From an uncultured Muribaculaceae bacterium (lineage in GTDB: Bacteria > Bacteroidota > Bacteroidia > Bacteroidales > Muribaculaceae), in NCBI GenBank assembly GCA_910578385.1, contig CAJTQV010000010.1, positions 54,614 to 118,613 on the forward strand: a stretch of DNA of 64,000 bases, in the 5' to 3' direction. Each line of letters starts with the position of its first letter. Positions within the stretch are counted from its first letter, which is position 1. Position numbers and translations under genes: made by a program. The notes under the pieces are model-generated. The model saw nothing but the letters and a program-made list of their open reading frames with translations. It made no database searches and was not told where the DNA came from. Shown in pieces: positions 54,936 to 63,680 of this stretch.

Positions 54936-55528
54936 TTGGCAGACTCCTTAAGATATTCCGGCTGGCGGTCGGGGGGGAGGATGTCGCGTTCGTTCACGGA
55001 GTCTACGCGGGTGATGATAATCTTGCGGTCGCCGCGCCAGGGCATTGCCGTGTGGTACACGCTGTATATGACGCGCACCGGCAGGTTGGCGAACTGCATC
55101 TCCTTCAGACGGGCGGCCACAGCCGGGTCGTTGGTCGAGAAAATGAAATCACCCTCGTAGACGCGGGTCGAGTCCATCAGATTCTTGTAGGGGAGAAGAA
55201 CCCCCTCGTAGGTCTGGATGATGTCGCCACGTTTTTCAATCTGCTCCACATAACCATACTGCGCGGCCTGCTCCATATAAGGGCTGAACACACGCAGGTA
55301 GCCGGCCCAGAGCAGTCCGGCCAGTATAGCCACGCCTGCAACCCAGAGCCACAGTTTCCAGTTGGTGCGTCCGGTGGGGCGCAGATGCTCGAACTCATCC
55401 TCCGGCTCCTCCCAGTAGCGGGGGTCGTCGGGGGTATAGACCGGTTTCTTCGGCTCGACCTTCTTTTCGGGAACCTCCGAGTTCTCGAAGAAGTCATTCT
55501 TCTCGTCGTTGTCGTCGTAGATGCTCAT
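54932..55528 (-). CDS. Single-pass membrane protein of unknown function
   Basis: A 198-residue protein with an acidic, Pro-rich N terminus (YTPDDPRYWEEPEDE), one membrane helix (LWLWVAGVAILAGLLWAGYL) and a periplasmic C-terminal domain of about 120 residues (YGYVEQIEKRGDIIQTYEGVL). I recognise no domain. It overlaps the flippase-like gene and the LRR gene by 4 bp each, which marks it as part of the operon. Confidence 0.75.
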   Translation of the reverse strand: MSIYDDNDEKNDFFENSEVPEKKVEPKKPVYTPDDPRYWEEPEDEFEHLRPTGRTNWKLWLWVAGVAILAGLLWAGYLRVFSPYMEQAAQYGYVEQIEKRGDIIQTYEGVLLPYKNLMDSTRVYEGDFIFSTNDPAVAARLKEMQFANLPVRVIYSVYHTAMPWRGDRKIIITRVDSVNERDILPPDRQPEYLKESAK

Positions 55529-56559
55529 GCGCAGACATTATTGGTGATTTGCTTATTCTTGTTCTTCTTGCCTAAGGAGATGTAGCCCATGGTGTATATG
55601 CCGAGTATTATCAGCATGACCGTCTGGCCCGACCATTGCAGCATGGAGAATGCCGTGCCCTCCGCGTCGGATATTCCGTACACCGCCAGACCGAACATCA
55701 CAGCGATGTTCCATGGTCCCAGACCGCCGTTGCTCGGTATGGCCATGCCGATCGAGCTGAGCACAAACGCCACCAGGCAGGGCACGAGGCCGAATGCCAA
55801 CGACGGTTCCGTGCATAGCTCGCGGGTGAACGGAAAGGCGAAAAAGGCTACATACAGCTGTATGTAATAACAACCCCAGATGGCAAAAGTATAACCGATG
55901 AACTGCCATTTTCCCTGCATCGAAGCGACCGATGCGAAACCGTGCCACATCTCGCCAATCCATTTGCGGGTCTTGGCCACGGGTCCGTAGCCGCTGCCGA
56001 AGCTGAAGATCGCCCATATCAGCGCGGCACCTCCGAAGACGGCCACCCATGTCCAGGGGCTTTTGAAGACATCCACCAGCCCTTGCCCGACCGGATACTT
56101 CACCAGGAACGATTCGATGGCCGGGGCCGCCACCACAAATGTCAGCAGGGTGAGCAGCAGCACCATCAGCGTGTCAGACAGACGGTCGGCCACCATCGAA
56201 CCGACAACCTCGGTGAACGGCTTGTGCTCGCGCCCCGCGATGTAGGTGCAACGCCATATCTCGCCCAGGCGGGGAAAGACAAGATTGAGCGCGTAGGTGC
56301 CGAAGATGGAGCAGATTATGGCCATCAGCGGCGGGTAGATGCCGAGACTGCGGAGCTGTATGCGCCAGCGCAGGGCACGAAAAATGTGGCTGAACACACT
56401 TATGCCCATCGCGGCGAGAATCCACCAGTAGTCCACGCCATGCGTCACAATCTCCCACATGTCCGCGAAATTGACCTTGCGGAACATGTAGGTCAGCAGC
56501 AATATGGTCAGAGCGAGAGGCAGCAGCCATCTCACAATCATTGATAATACTTTTTTCAT
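55525..56559 (-). CDS. Lysylphosphatidylglycerol synthase-like (YbhN-type) membrane protein
   Basis: A 344-residue protein with about 8 helices and the LPG_synthase_TM/YbhN family pattern (HIFRALRWRIQLR, NLVFPRLGEIWRC, GLGPWNIAVM). Family members are flippase-like proteins or membrane parts of lipid-modifying enzymes. No soluble transferase domain is attached. It lies 11 bp after birA. Confidence 0.88.
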   Translation of the reverse strand: MKKVLSMIVRWLLPLALTILLLTYMFRKVNFADMWEIVTHGVDYWWILAAMGISVFSHIFRALRWRIQLRSLGIYPPLMAIICSIFGTYALNLVFPRLGEIWRCTYIAGREHKPFTEVVGSMVADRLSDTLMVLLLTLLTFVVAAPAIESFLVKYPVGQGLVDVFKSPWTWVAVFGGAALIWAIFSFGSGYGPVAKTRKWIGEMWHGFASVASMQGKWQFIGYTFAIWGCYYIQLYVAFFAFPFTRELCTEPSLAFGLVPCLVAFVLSSIGMAIPSNGGLGPWNIAVMFGLAVYGISDAEGTAFSMLQWSGQTVMLIILGIYTMGYISLGKKNKNKQITNNVCA

Positions 56560-56570
56560 CAGAGTCGATG

Positions 56571-57308
56571 TTACAATATGAATTCCACCTCCTTGAACCA
56601 GAAGGAGAGCGTCTGCGCGGAGGCAGTGTCAAGAATCTCTATCGGTCCTTCGGCCGACACATCGGTTATGATGCCCGGGAAGGTCTCGCCCGTGTCGCGG
56701 CGGCGGAAGGGATGCTCGCCGCCGTCTCCGCGCCAGAGCCGACGTTTGAATTCGGCATGGAGGGCGTCGCGGCCGGCGGGAGTCTCCGCGCTGCGGAGCC
56801 GCCGCTCCAGATGAGTGCCCACGCCGACAGCCACGCGGCTTATGTCGGACTCGCTTCCGAGCAGCTGAACCATCGACACCGGGTTCGGTGCGTCGCTGCG
56901 GAATTCACGCTGGTTGACATTCAGCCCGATTCCTATGCGCGTATGCTGTATGGTCTGCCCCATGAGCGCGTGCTCTATGAGTATGCCCGAAATCTTGCGG
57001 TCGCCGGCATAGATGTCGTTGGGCCACTTCACCTTTGCCTCCATTCCCGATTCCACGAGAAAGTCGGCCACGGCAAGGGCTGCGGCCTCGCTGATGGCGA
57101 ACTGCTCGCGCGGCGCGATGCCCTGCGGCTTGTAGAGAAGTGTGAACGTGAGATTCTTCCCCTGCTCAGATTCCCATGAATTGCCGCGCTGCCCGCGTCC
57201 GGCGGTCTGCGAATCGGCTATGACCATCGTCATGTCCTCAAGCTCGGCGGCATGGACGGCCACGTAACTGTTGGTCGAGTCAACCTCTTCAAGAAGCAGA
57301 AAATTCAT
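56571..57308 (-). CDS. birA: Biotin-[acetyl-CoA-carboxylase] ligase
   Basis: Activates biotin to biotinyl-AMP and attaches it to biotin-carrier proteins. The 245-residue protein has the family motifs EVDSTNSY, GRGQRGNSW and KWPNDIYAGDRKISGILIE. It lacks an N-terminal DNA-binding domain, so it is a class I (non-regulatory) ligase. 4 bp after tsaE. Confidence 0.95.
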   Translation of the reverse strand: MNFLLLEEVDSTNSYVAVHAAELEDMTMVIADSQTAGRGQRGNSWESEQGKNLTFTLLYKPQGIAPREQFAISEAAALAVADFLVESGMEAKVKWPNDIYAGDRKISGILIEHALMGQTIQHTRIGIGLNVNQREFRSDAPNPVSMVQLLGSESDISRVAVGVGTHLERRLRSAETPAGRDALHAEFKRRLWRGDGGEHPFRRRDTGETFPGIITDVSAEGPIEILDTASAQTLSFWFKEVEFIL

Positions 57309-57312
57309 ACGT

Positions 57313-57729
57313 TCAAAGATTGAAGGTTATCTCGCGCGAACCGTCGGCGGCAACCGCGATGTTTACATCGAGAGTGTCGTCGGGGAGGTGAGCCTCGACA
57401 TTCTCCGGCCATTCCATCAGGCAGAGCGCGCCGGAGTCGAAATACTCGTCGAGCCCGAGGTCAAGAGCCTGCGCATCGTCGTCTATGCGGTAGAAGTCGA
57501 AATGGAACAGGGGGCGGTCCGCGCTATCGCGGTACTCGTTGATTATGCTGAAAGTAGGCGATGTGACATCATCCTCCACGCCGAGCACCCGGCAGAGCGC
57601 GCTTGTGAAAGTGGTCTTGCCCGCGCCCATCGGGGCATGGAAGGCTATGTGACGGCGGTCGCCGATGGCATCGAGAAACTCACGGGCCGCACGGTCGATT
57701 TCCGCCTCATTTACTATGGTTATCTTCAT
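57313..57729 (-). CDS. tsaE: tRNA t6A biosynthesis ATPase TsaE
   Basis: ATPase of the TsaB-TsaD-TsaE complex for t6A37 in ANN-decoding tRNAs. The frame opens at 57750; the ATG at 57729 (MKITIVNE) gives 138 residues and is preferred. Walker A is APMGAGKTTF, the middle motif is SPTFSIINEY and the end is LMEWPEN. First gene of the operon with birA and the flippase-like, DUF and LRR genes. Confidence 0.94.
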   Translation of the reverse strand: MKITIVNEAEIDRAAREFLDAIGDRRHIAFHAPMGAGKTTFTSALCRVLGVEDDVTSPTFSIINEYRDSADRPLFHFDFYRIDDDAQALDLGLDEYFDSGALCLMEWPENVEAHLPDDTLDVNIAVAADGSREITFNL

Positions 57730-57747
57730 AAAATTCATCTCAGAATG

Positions 57748-57776
57748 CAAATTTAGCGATTTTTTGATTAAATTTG
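57748..57776. promoter_or_regulatory. Divergent -7 boxes between tsaE and dehydrogenase genes
   Basis: TAAATTTG on the minus strand (57755-57748) points to tsaE; TAAATTTG on the plus strand (57769-57776) points to the dehydrogenase gene. Neither has a clear TTTG at 19-21 nt. Confidence 0.4.
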
Positions 57777-57827
57777 CCTTTTAATAGATGTTATAAAACA
57801 AAATTAGAGATAAAATACGAAAAAATA

Positions 57828-59042
57828 ATGGGAAAAGTCATGATTATCGGCGCCGGAGGCGTGGGAACAGTAGTCGCCCACAAGTGCGCCCAGCATCCTG
57901 AAGTGTTCACCGAGATTGTTCTCGCGTCGCGCACGCAGTCGAAATGCGACGACATCGCCGAGAAGGTCGCAGCCCGCACCGGAGGCCCCCGCATCGTAAC
58001 CGACCGTGTCGATGCCGACTCGGTGCCCGAACTGTGCGAGCTCTTCCGCCGTCACCGTCCGGAGCTTGTGATCAACGTGGCCCTGCCTTACCAGGACCTC
58101 ACCATCATGGAGGCTTGTCTGGAGTGTGGCGTGAACTACCTCGACACCGCCAACTACGAGCCCAAGGATGAGGCGCATTTCGAATACTCATGGCAGTGGG
58201 CGTTCCGCGAGCGTTTCGAGAAGGCCGGACTGACCGCCATCCTCGGCTGCGGCTTCGACCCGGGTGTGTCGGCCATCTTCGTGGCCTATGCCGCCAAGCA
58301 CCACTTCTCGGAGATGCGCTACCTTGACATCGTTGACTGCAACGCCGGCAACCATGGCAAGGCGTTCGCCACCAACTTCAACCCCGAGATCAACATCCGC
58401 GAGATTACCCAGAAGGGAAAGTACTGGGAAGATGGCAAATGGGTCGAGACCGAGAACCTCGCCGTTCACCAGCCCCTCACTTACCCTAATATCGGCGAGC
58501 GCGAGAGCTACCTGCTCTATCACGAGGAGCTTGAGAGCCTTGTGCTGAACTTCCCCAGCATACGCCGCGCGCGTTTCTGGATGACATTCGGCCAGGAATA
58601 CCTGACACACCTCCGCGTGATCCAGGACATAGGCATGGCCCGCATCGACCCCGTGATGTACAACGGTCAGGAAATCATACCTATCCAGTTCCTCAAGGCC
58701 GTGCTGCCCGATCCCGGTTCGCTCGGAGAGAACTATACCGGCGAGACCTCCATCGGCTGCCGCATAAGCGGTCTCGACAAAGAGGGCAAGGAATCGACCT
58801 ACTACATCTACAACAACTGCTCGCATCAGGCAGCATACAAGGAGACCGGCGCACAGGCCGTGAGCTACACCACCGGAGTGCCTGCCATGGTCGGTGCCAT
58901 GATGTTCATGACCGGCAAGTGGGTAATGCCCGGCGTTCACAACGTGGAGGAGTTCGATCCGGATCCGTTCCTCGCCACACTCGCCGAGAACGGCCTCCCC
59001 TGGAACGTCATCGTGGACGGAGACCTTGAGTTCAAGATTTGA
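57828..59042 (+). CDS. Carboxynorspermidine dehydrogenase-like protein
   Basis: The Lys-saccharopine-dehydrogenase-type fold suggests reduction of a carboxy-(nor)spermidine intermediate in polyamine synthesis. The ATG at 57828 (MGKVMIIGAGGVGTVVAHK, Rossmann GxGGVG) gives 404 residues, the normal length. Other blocks are VINVALPYQDLTIM, GVNYLDTANYE and LGCGFDPGVSAIF. It lies 32 bp before the GH31 gene and may share its transcript, although the functions differ. Confidence 0.88.
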   Translation: MGKVMIIGAGGVGTVVAHKCAQHPEVFTEIVLASRTQSKCDDIAEKVAARTGGPRIVTDRVDADSVPELCELFRRHRPELVINVALPYQDLTIMEACLECGVNYLDTANYEPKDEAHFEYSWQWAFRERFEKAGLTAILGCGFDPGVSAIFVAYAAKHHFSEMRYLDIVDCNAGNHGKAFATNFNPEINIREITQKGKYWEDGKWVETENLAVHQPLTYPNIGERESYLLYHEELESLVLNFPSIRRARFWMTFGQEYLTHLRVIQDIGMARIDPVMYNGQEIIPIQFLKAVLPDPGSLGENYTGETSIGCRISGLDKEGKESTYYIYNNCSHQAAYKETGAQAVSYTTGVPAMVGAMMFMTGKWVMPGVHNVEEFDPDPFLATLAENGLPWNVIVDGDLEFKI

Positions 59043-59074
59043 AATTCATAATTTCAGCCAGTATAATTTTTGAA

Positions 59075-61495
59075 ATGAAGTTGTTTGCAATATCACTCGG
59101 CGCGCTCGGACTGACAGCATTGGCTGCCACGATGCCCGCGCCGGGTACTATTTCCACGTCGGGCAAGTCCACCCTGATCGGCACCGGTAGCGGCACAGTG
59201 GCCGTTACTCCCATCACGCCCGACATTTTCAAGGTGTCGCGCATACCGGCCGGCGAGAAGACTTTCAGCCTGCCCCGCTCGCAGGCCTCGGTGCTTTCTC
59301 CCTCGACCGAGGGGATAGCATGGTTCGCCACGCCCGACGAGGTTACATTCCGTTCCGAATCGACCGTCGTGAAGGTTGACCGCCGCACAGGCCGTACCAT
59401 CTTCCTCAATGCCGAGGGCGACACCATCCTGGCCGAGGCCGGAGGTGTTGACAACCGGGGTGACGTGAAGACAGTCTCGCTCCGCAACGGCATGGCTCAG
59501 AACCTCTACGGCGCGGGAGAGCGTGGACATTCGCTCCGTTTGAACGGCGACACGCTCGTCATGTTCAACCGCCAGAACTACGGCTATACGTCCGGCGACC
59601 CGCGCATATCGCAGATGGGCATAACAATGCCCTGGTTTGTTTCTGACGCAGGCTATGGCGTGCTTTTCGACGACTACAACCGCGCCACGCTCGCGTTGGG
59701 CGCCGACTCGATAGTCTACGAATCGGAGACCCCGAAGCCGCTGTCGTACTATTTCGTGAACGGCGAGGGAACACTTCAGGGTGCTACCTCACGCTACACC
59801 GAGCTTACCGGTCGCCAGCAGCTGCCCCCGTTCTGGGCGCTCGGCTACATCACCTCGCGCTACGGATACCACAACGAGCAGGAGGCATTGGGTGCCATCG
59901 ACTCGCTCAAGCAGCGCGGCTATCCGGTTGACGGTATCGTGTTCGACCTTTACTGGTATGGAAAGGAGACCGACATGGGCCGTCTGGAATGGAACAAGGA
60001 CCAGTTCCCCGACCATCGCCGCATGCTTGACTCGCTCAACCGCATGGGCGTTCACACAGTGCTCATCAACCAGCCATATATCAACAAAATCGGAGCCATT
60101 GACAACTACAACGTGCTCAGCGAGGCCGGGATGCTTACAAAGGACTCCGCCGGAAATACCCACGACGTCACTACATGGGTAGGCGAGGCCGGAATGTTCG
60201 ACATCTCCAATCCCGCCACACGCGTATGGATGTGGAACCGCCTCAAAGACCTTACCGCCGAGGGCGTGTCGGGGTGGTGGGGTGACCTCGGCGAGCCTGA
60301 GGTGCATCCGCTGACCATAGTCCATGCCAACGGCGAGACCGCTTCGCAGTACCACAATGTCTACGGCAACGAGTGGTCGAAAACCATCTACAACGGACTC
60401 CGCAACGACTTCCCCGACATGCGTCCGCTGCTCATGATGCGCGGCGGTACGGCTGGTCTGCAGCGTTACAGCGTGTTCCCCTGGACCACCGACGTTTCGC
60501 GCAGCTGGGGTGGTTTCGAGCCGCAGATAGCCCTGATGCTCAACTCCGGTCTCTCCGGACTCGGCTACATGGGTTCCGATGTCGGCGGTTTTGCGGTTGA
60601 CCCCAAGGATCCTTATCAGCCGGAACTGTATGTGCGCTGGCTCCAGATGGGTGCATTCACCCCGATGCTCCGCACGCATGCGCAGCTGAAGCCCGAGCCT
60701 TACCACTATCCGCAGCACGACGCGATAATCAAGAGCTTTATCAAGCAGCGTTACGAGTGGTTGCCCTACAACTACACACTCGCCTACGAGAACACAGCCG
60801 AGGGACTTCCTCTGGCACGTCCCATCAACTTCCACTCCGAGAGCGGCACAGTCGATGCCAACAACACCGACGAATATCTCTGGGGTTCGGAAGTGCTTGT
60901 GGCACCCGTGTTCAAGAAGGGAGCGCGCAGCCGCAAGGTGACATTCCCCGCCGGTAGCCGCTGGGTGAACTGGAACAAACCCTCTCAGACATTTGCCGGA
61001 GGCACGACCGCCACTGTGGCAGCACCGCTCGAACAGCTCCCGATGTTTGTCAAGGAGGGCAGTTTCATTCCCCTCTACACTCAGCCCATCGAGAACGTCG
61101 GCCAGTATGATCCGCGCTTCCTGACGGTGAAATATTTCCCGTCGGCCGAGCCGTCGGAATACACCCTCTTCGACGACAACCGTCTCAGCCCGACTTCGCT
61201 TGCTGACGGCCAGTATCAGCTGACGACCTTTGCAGCTCATCGCGAGGGTGCGAAGCTGATTATCACTGTCGACTCGGAAGGGGAGTACAAGGAGATGCCC
61301 GAGATGCGCCTCTTCACACTTGAGATTCCCGGCGTGGCCAATCCGAAGAACGTGGAACTCGACGGCCAGAAGCTGATGGAGGTTTCTACGCCCAAGGCCA
61401 TCCGCAACGCGGCCTGGAGCTACGACGCCGCCACCCGCACCCTGACCATCGGCTTCGCCTACGCCTACAAGCCCCTCAAGCTGACCATCGGCTGA
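59075..61495 (+). CDS. Secreted GH31 alpha-glucosidase
   Basis: Hydrolyses or transfers alpha-linked glucose or xylose residues. The ATG at 59075 gives 806 residues with a signal peptide (LFAISLGALGLTALAA). The GH31 core has IVFDLYWYG, the nucleophile block WWGDLGEPE (Asp404), WTTDVSRSW and SDVGGF. The C terminus includes a DUF5110-like beta domain (YTLFDDNRLS). It may be a transglucosylase rather than a glucosidase. With the GH13 amylase it suits alpha-glucan breakdown. Confidence 0.92.
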   Translation: MKLFAISLGALGLTALAATMPAPGTISTSGKSTLIGTGSGTVAVTPITPDIFKVSRIPAGEKTFSLPRSQASVLSPSTEGIAWFATPDEVTFRSESTVVKVDRRTGRTIFLNAEGDTILAEAGGVDNRGDVKTVSLRNGMAQNLYGAGERGHSLRLNGDTLVMFNRQNYGYTSGDPRISQMGITMPWFVSDAGYGVLFDDYNRATLALGADSIVYESETPKPLSYYFVNGEGTLQGATSRYTELTGRQQLPPFWALGYITSRYGYHNEQEALGAIDSLKQRGYPVDGIVFDLYWYGKETDMGRLEWNKDQFPDHRRMLDSLNRMGVHTVLINQPYINKIGAIDNYNVLSEAGMLTKDSAGNTHDVTTWVGEAGMFDISNPATRVWMWNRLKDLTAEGVSGWWGDLGEPEVHPLTIVHANGETASQYHNVYGNEWSKTIYNGLRNDFPDMRPLLMMRGGTAGLQRYSVFPWTTDVSRSWGGFEPQIALMLNSGLSGLGYMGSDVGGFAVDPKDPYQPELYVRWLQMGAFTPMLRTHAQLKPEPYHYPQHDAIIKSFIKQRYEWLPYNYTLAYENTAEGLPLARPINFHSESGTVDANNTDEYLWGSEVLVAPVFKKGARSRKVTFPAGSRWVNWNKPSQTFAGGTTATVAAPLEQLPMFVKEGSFIPLYTQPIENVGQYDPRFLTVKYFPSAEPSEYTLFDDNRLSPTSLADGQYQLTTFAAHREGAKLIITVDSEGEYKEMPEMRLFTLEIPGVANPKNVELDGQKLMEVSTPKAIRNAAWSYDAATRTLTIGFAYAYKPLKLTIG

Positions 61496-61512
61496 TCCCA
61501 CGACCTGTATCA

Positions 61513-61600
61513 GACACGTCAAAGCCGCATAGCGGCGACACGGCGTAAAAACATGACAGGAAAAGCCCCGGCTTTTCCTGTCATGTTTTTACGCCGTGTA
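61513..61600. repeat. Terminal-repeat relative with perfect 30-bp hairpin
   Basis: 61515-61545 matches the reverse strand of 54069-54099 in 27 of 31 bases. It leads into a perfect inverted repeat, 61538-61567 pairing with 61570-61599 around CC, 43 bp past the GH31 stop codon. A short T-run lies inside the right arm, not after it. Confidence 0.8.
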
Positions 61601-61624
61601 ACGTCGGGTCCCCCTCCCGACGGT

Positions 61625-61656
61625 ATTGCATAATATCGGCGAAAGAGCTATATTTG
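61625..61656 (+). promoter_or_regulatory. Promoter of the tetratricopeptide regulator gene
   Basis: ATTG (61625-61628), 20 nt, TATATTTG (61649-61656), about 48 nt before the start codon at 61704. Confidence 0.6.
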
Positions 61657-61703
61657 CAGGTGAAAGCAATGTCCGGATTGGTGACATAAGACTGTTCAAG
61701 GAA

Positions 61704-63524
61704 ATGAGACCACGGTTTTTGATACATATACTGCTGATTGCGGTGTTTGGACTTATTGCGGCGGGATGCACATACAAGCCCGACGCCCGTCTGCTGCGTG
61801 CCGAGTCGATGATGGCCGACTCGCTCCCACAGGCACGTGCCATGCTCGACAGCATCGACCGCACATCACTCAGCGAGCCAGACCGCAACCTCCGCGACCT
61901 ATTAGCAATAAAGGGCGCCGACAAAGCCTATGTGAAGCATACCGCCGACAGCGCCATCCTAAGGGTAGTGGATTACTACGACCGTCACCAATCCACAGGT
62001 CGCTACCCCGAAGCCCTCTACTACGCCGGCCGCGTCTACTCCGACCTCGGCGACTACCCGACAGCACTGGAGTACTACCACAAGGCGTTGGATGAATTAA
62101 GTGATGACGATTCTGATATGGATTTACGGGGTAGGATTGCCGGCAATCTTGCGTACATACTCAATGCGCTCCGCATGTATGAACAGGCAATACCATATGC
62201 AGAGGAAACACTGAAAATATTTGAAGTCAGCAGGGATACGACTGATATGATGTTCAGCCACCAGCAAATGGGTCTAATTTTAATGCATGCCGGGAAATTT
62301 GACGGTCCTGAATATCATTTAAATAAGAGCTTGTTACTCGCACAAAGGAATGCAACGGACAATCTTGCAGCTTGCCAGCAGATGTATCTTGCAGCTGTCA
62401 AATATAATAAAAATCACATTGACTCGGCCTTGAATCTTATAAGAGGTGTGCCTGAACGGATAACTGATTCATATCATCATACAGCCTTGGCATATGCGGC
62501 TGATATATATATTCAGTCGGGCATAGTGGATACTGCGTATATGTACACCATGGAATTGACGCGTCCGGAAAATAGAAAAAACTGGAGGATTGCGTATAAA
62601 AAACTTCTCTTCTCTCCTTTACGGAGGTATGTGCCGTCAGATTCCATTGATACGTATTACCAAAGGTATGGAGAAATTGTAGAGGAATTTGTTCAGAATA
62701 ATGGCAATGAGGCCGCCATTTTGGAAAACGCAAATTATAATTATAACCGGCATGTCATAGATCGCCGTAAGGCGGAAGAGAAGAATGCAAGACTTTCAAT
62801 AATGATTCTATGTCTTCTTATCTTGATTCTTGCCGCTACCGTGTTGACTCTCTATATACAGAGCAAGCGGAGGAAGCAGCTTGTTGAACTTCATGAGGCC
62901 GTAGACCATGTGGTTGTTCTCAGAGAGAATCTTATGAAGGTCAGTAAAGAAGCAGATCAATTCAGAGCCCAGTCAGAAGAGTATAAAGAACAGGCTTTTC
63001 AATATAGGGAGCAGGTAGAGGAATACCAAAAAATAGCAGAGGATCTACAGAGAGAACTTGAAGAAACCTCGATAGATTTTGACGGAAATAAAATTACTGA
63101 TAAACAAAAATTGGTTGCAAGGCTTAGGGACGAAATCAAGCGTCTTGCAGAGGATCCTGCCGAATTGCCCGGTCTGCCTGCCGGTTTGGTAGAGTCGCAG
63201 ACTTATAAAGAATTATTAGCCTGTGTTAAAAATAAAAAAAGTATCGCCAATACCAGCAGCTTATGGAAAAGTCTGACTCGTATGGTGGCAGAATATTATC
63301 CTAACTTCAAGACATCCCTATCAATCTTATTTGATGGGAAACTGAATGAATACACCTATCGAAGATTAATGTTGGTTAAATTGAGGCTCAGACCATCTGA
63401 GATTGCATATATATTGGCGTTACAGCGTGGCGCAGTCTCAAAAGAACGAGGTCTTGACTGTATGAGAATCTTTGGAACTAAAGAAGGCTCAAAATATCTT
63501 GATCGTGCAATAATCCTAATTTAG
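61704..63524 (+). CDS. Tetratricopeptide membrane-anchored regulator
   Basis: From the ATG at 61704, 606 residues with an N-terminal lipobox-like segment (GLIAAGC). TPR-like helices occupy about 25-310, followed by one membrane helix (IMILCLLILILAATVLTL), a long coiled coil (about 400-460) and a C-terminal DNA-binding-like end (KLRLRPSEIAYILALQRGAVSKER). The design matches DUF6377-type regulators of Bacteroidales. The first 130 codons are GC-rich like the host, and the remainder (from about 62090) is AT-rich. It probably controls the downstream secreted gene. Confidence 0.75.
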   Translation: MRPRFLIHILLIAVFGLIAAGCTYKPDARLLRAESMMADSLPQARAMLDSIDRTSLSEPDRNLRDLLAIKGADKAYVKHTADSAILRVVDYYDRHQSTGRYPEALYYAGRVYSDLGDYPTALEYYHKALDELSDDDSDMDLRGRIAGNLAYILNALRMYEQAIPYAEETLKIFEVSRDTTDMMFSHQQMGLILMHAGKFDGPEYHLNKSLLLAQRNATDNLAACQQMYLAAVKYNKNHIDSALNLIRGVPERITDSYHHTALAYAADIYIQSGIVDTAYMYTMELTRPENRKNWRIAYKKLLFSPLRRYVPSDSIDTYYQRYGEIVEEFVQNNGNEAAILENANYNYNRHVIDRRKAEEKNARLSIMILCLLILILAATVLTLYIQSKRRKQLVELHEAVDHVVVLRENLMKVSKEADQFRAQSEEYKEQAFQYREQVEEYQKIAEDLQRELEETSIDFDGNKITDKQKLVARLRDEIKRLAEDPAELPGLPAGLVESQTYKELLACVKNKKSIANTSSLWKSLTRMVAEYYPNFKTSLSILFDGKLNEYTYRRLMLVKLRLRPSEIAYILALQRGAVSKERGLDCMRIFGTKEGSKYLDRAIILI

Positions 63525-63568
63525 GGTGTTTTTAATATGTTGAGATTTAATCTCTTGTCTTTGTATTT

Positions 63569-63617
63569 TCTCACTTTTTTCTCACTTTTCTGAATAAATT
63601 TCTCATTTTCTTCTCAC
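63569..63617 (+). promoter_or_regulatory. Helically phased TCTCA(C/T) boxes
   Basis: Boxes at 63569, 63580, 63601 and 63612 are spaced 11, 21 and 11 bp, so all lie on one face of the helix. They end 9 bp before the -33 box of the next promoter. They are probable activator sites; the neighbouring regulator is the natural candidate. Confidence 0.55.
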
Positions 63618-63625
63618 TATTTTTC

Positions 63626-63656
63626 ATTGTCTTCTGTTCTATGTCCATTAATTTTG
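63626..63656 (+). promoter_or_regulatory. Promoter of the partial secreted gene
   Basis: ATTG (63626-63629), 19 nt, TAATTTTG (63649-63656), 24 nt before the start codon. Confidence 0.6.
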
Positions 63657-63680
63657 CGGCCAAAGTAATAAACACAAACT

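Noticed and set aside
59789..61522. 577-codon minus-strand frame opposite the GH31 gene
   Set aside because: Antisense shadow. The GH31 frame has intact catalytic motifs and a signal peptide.
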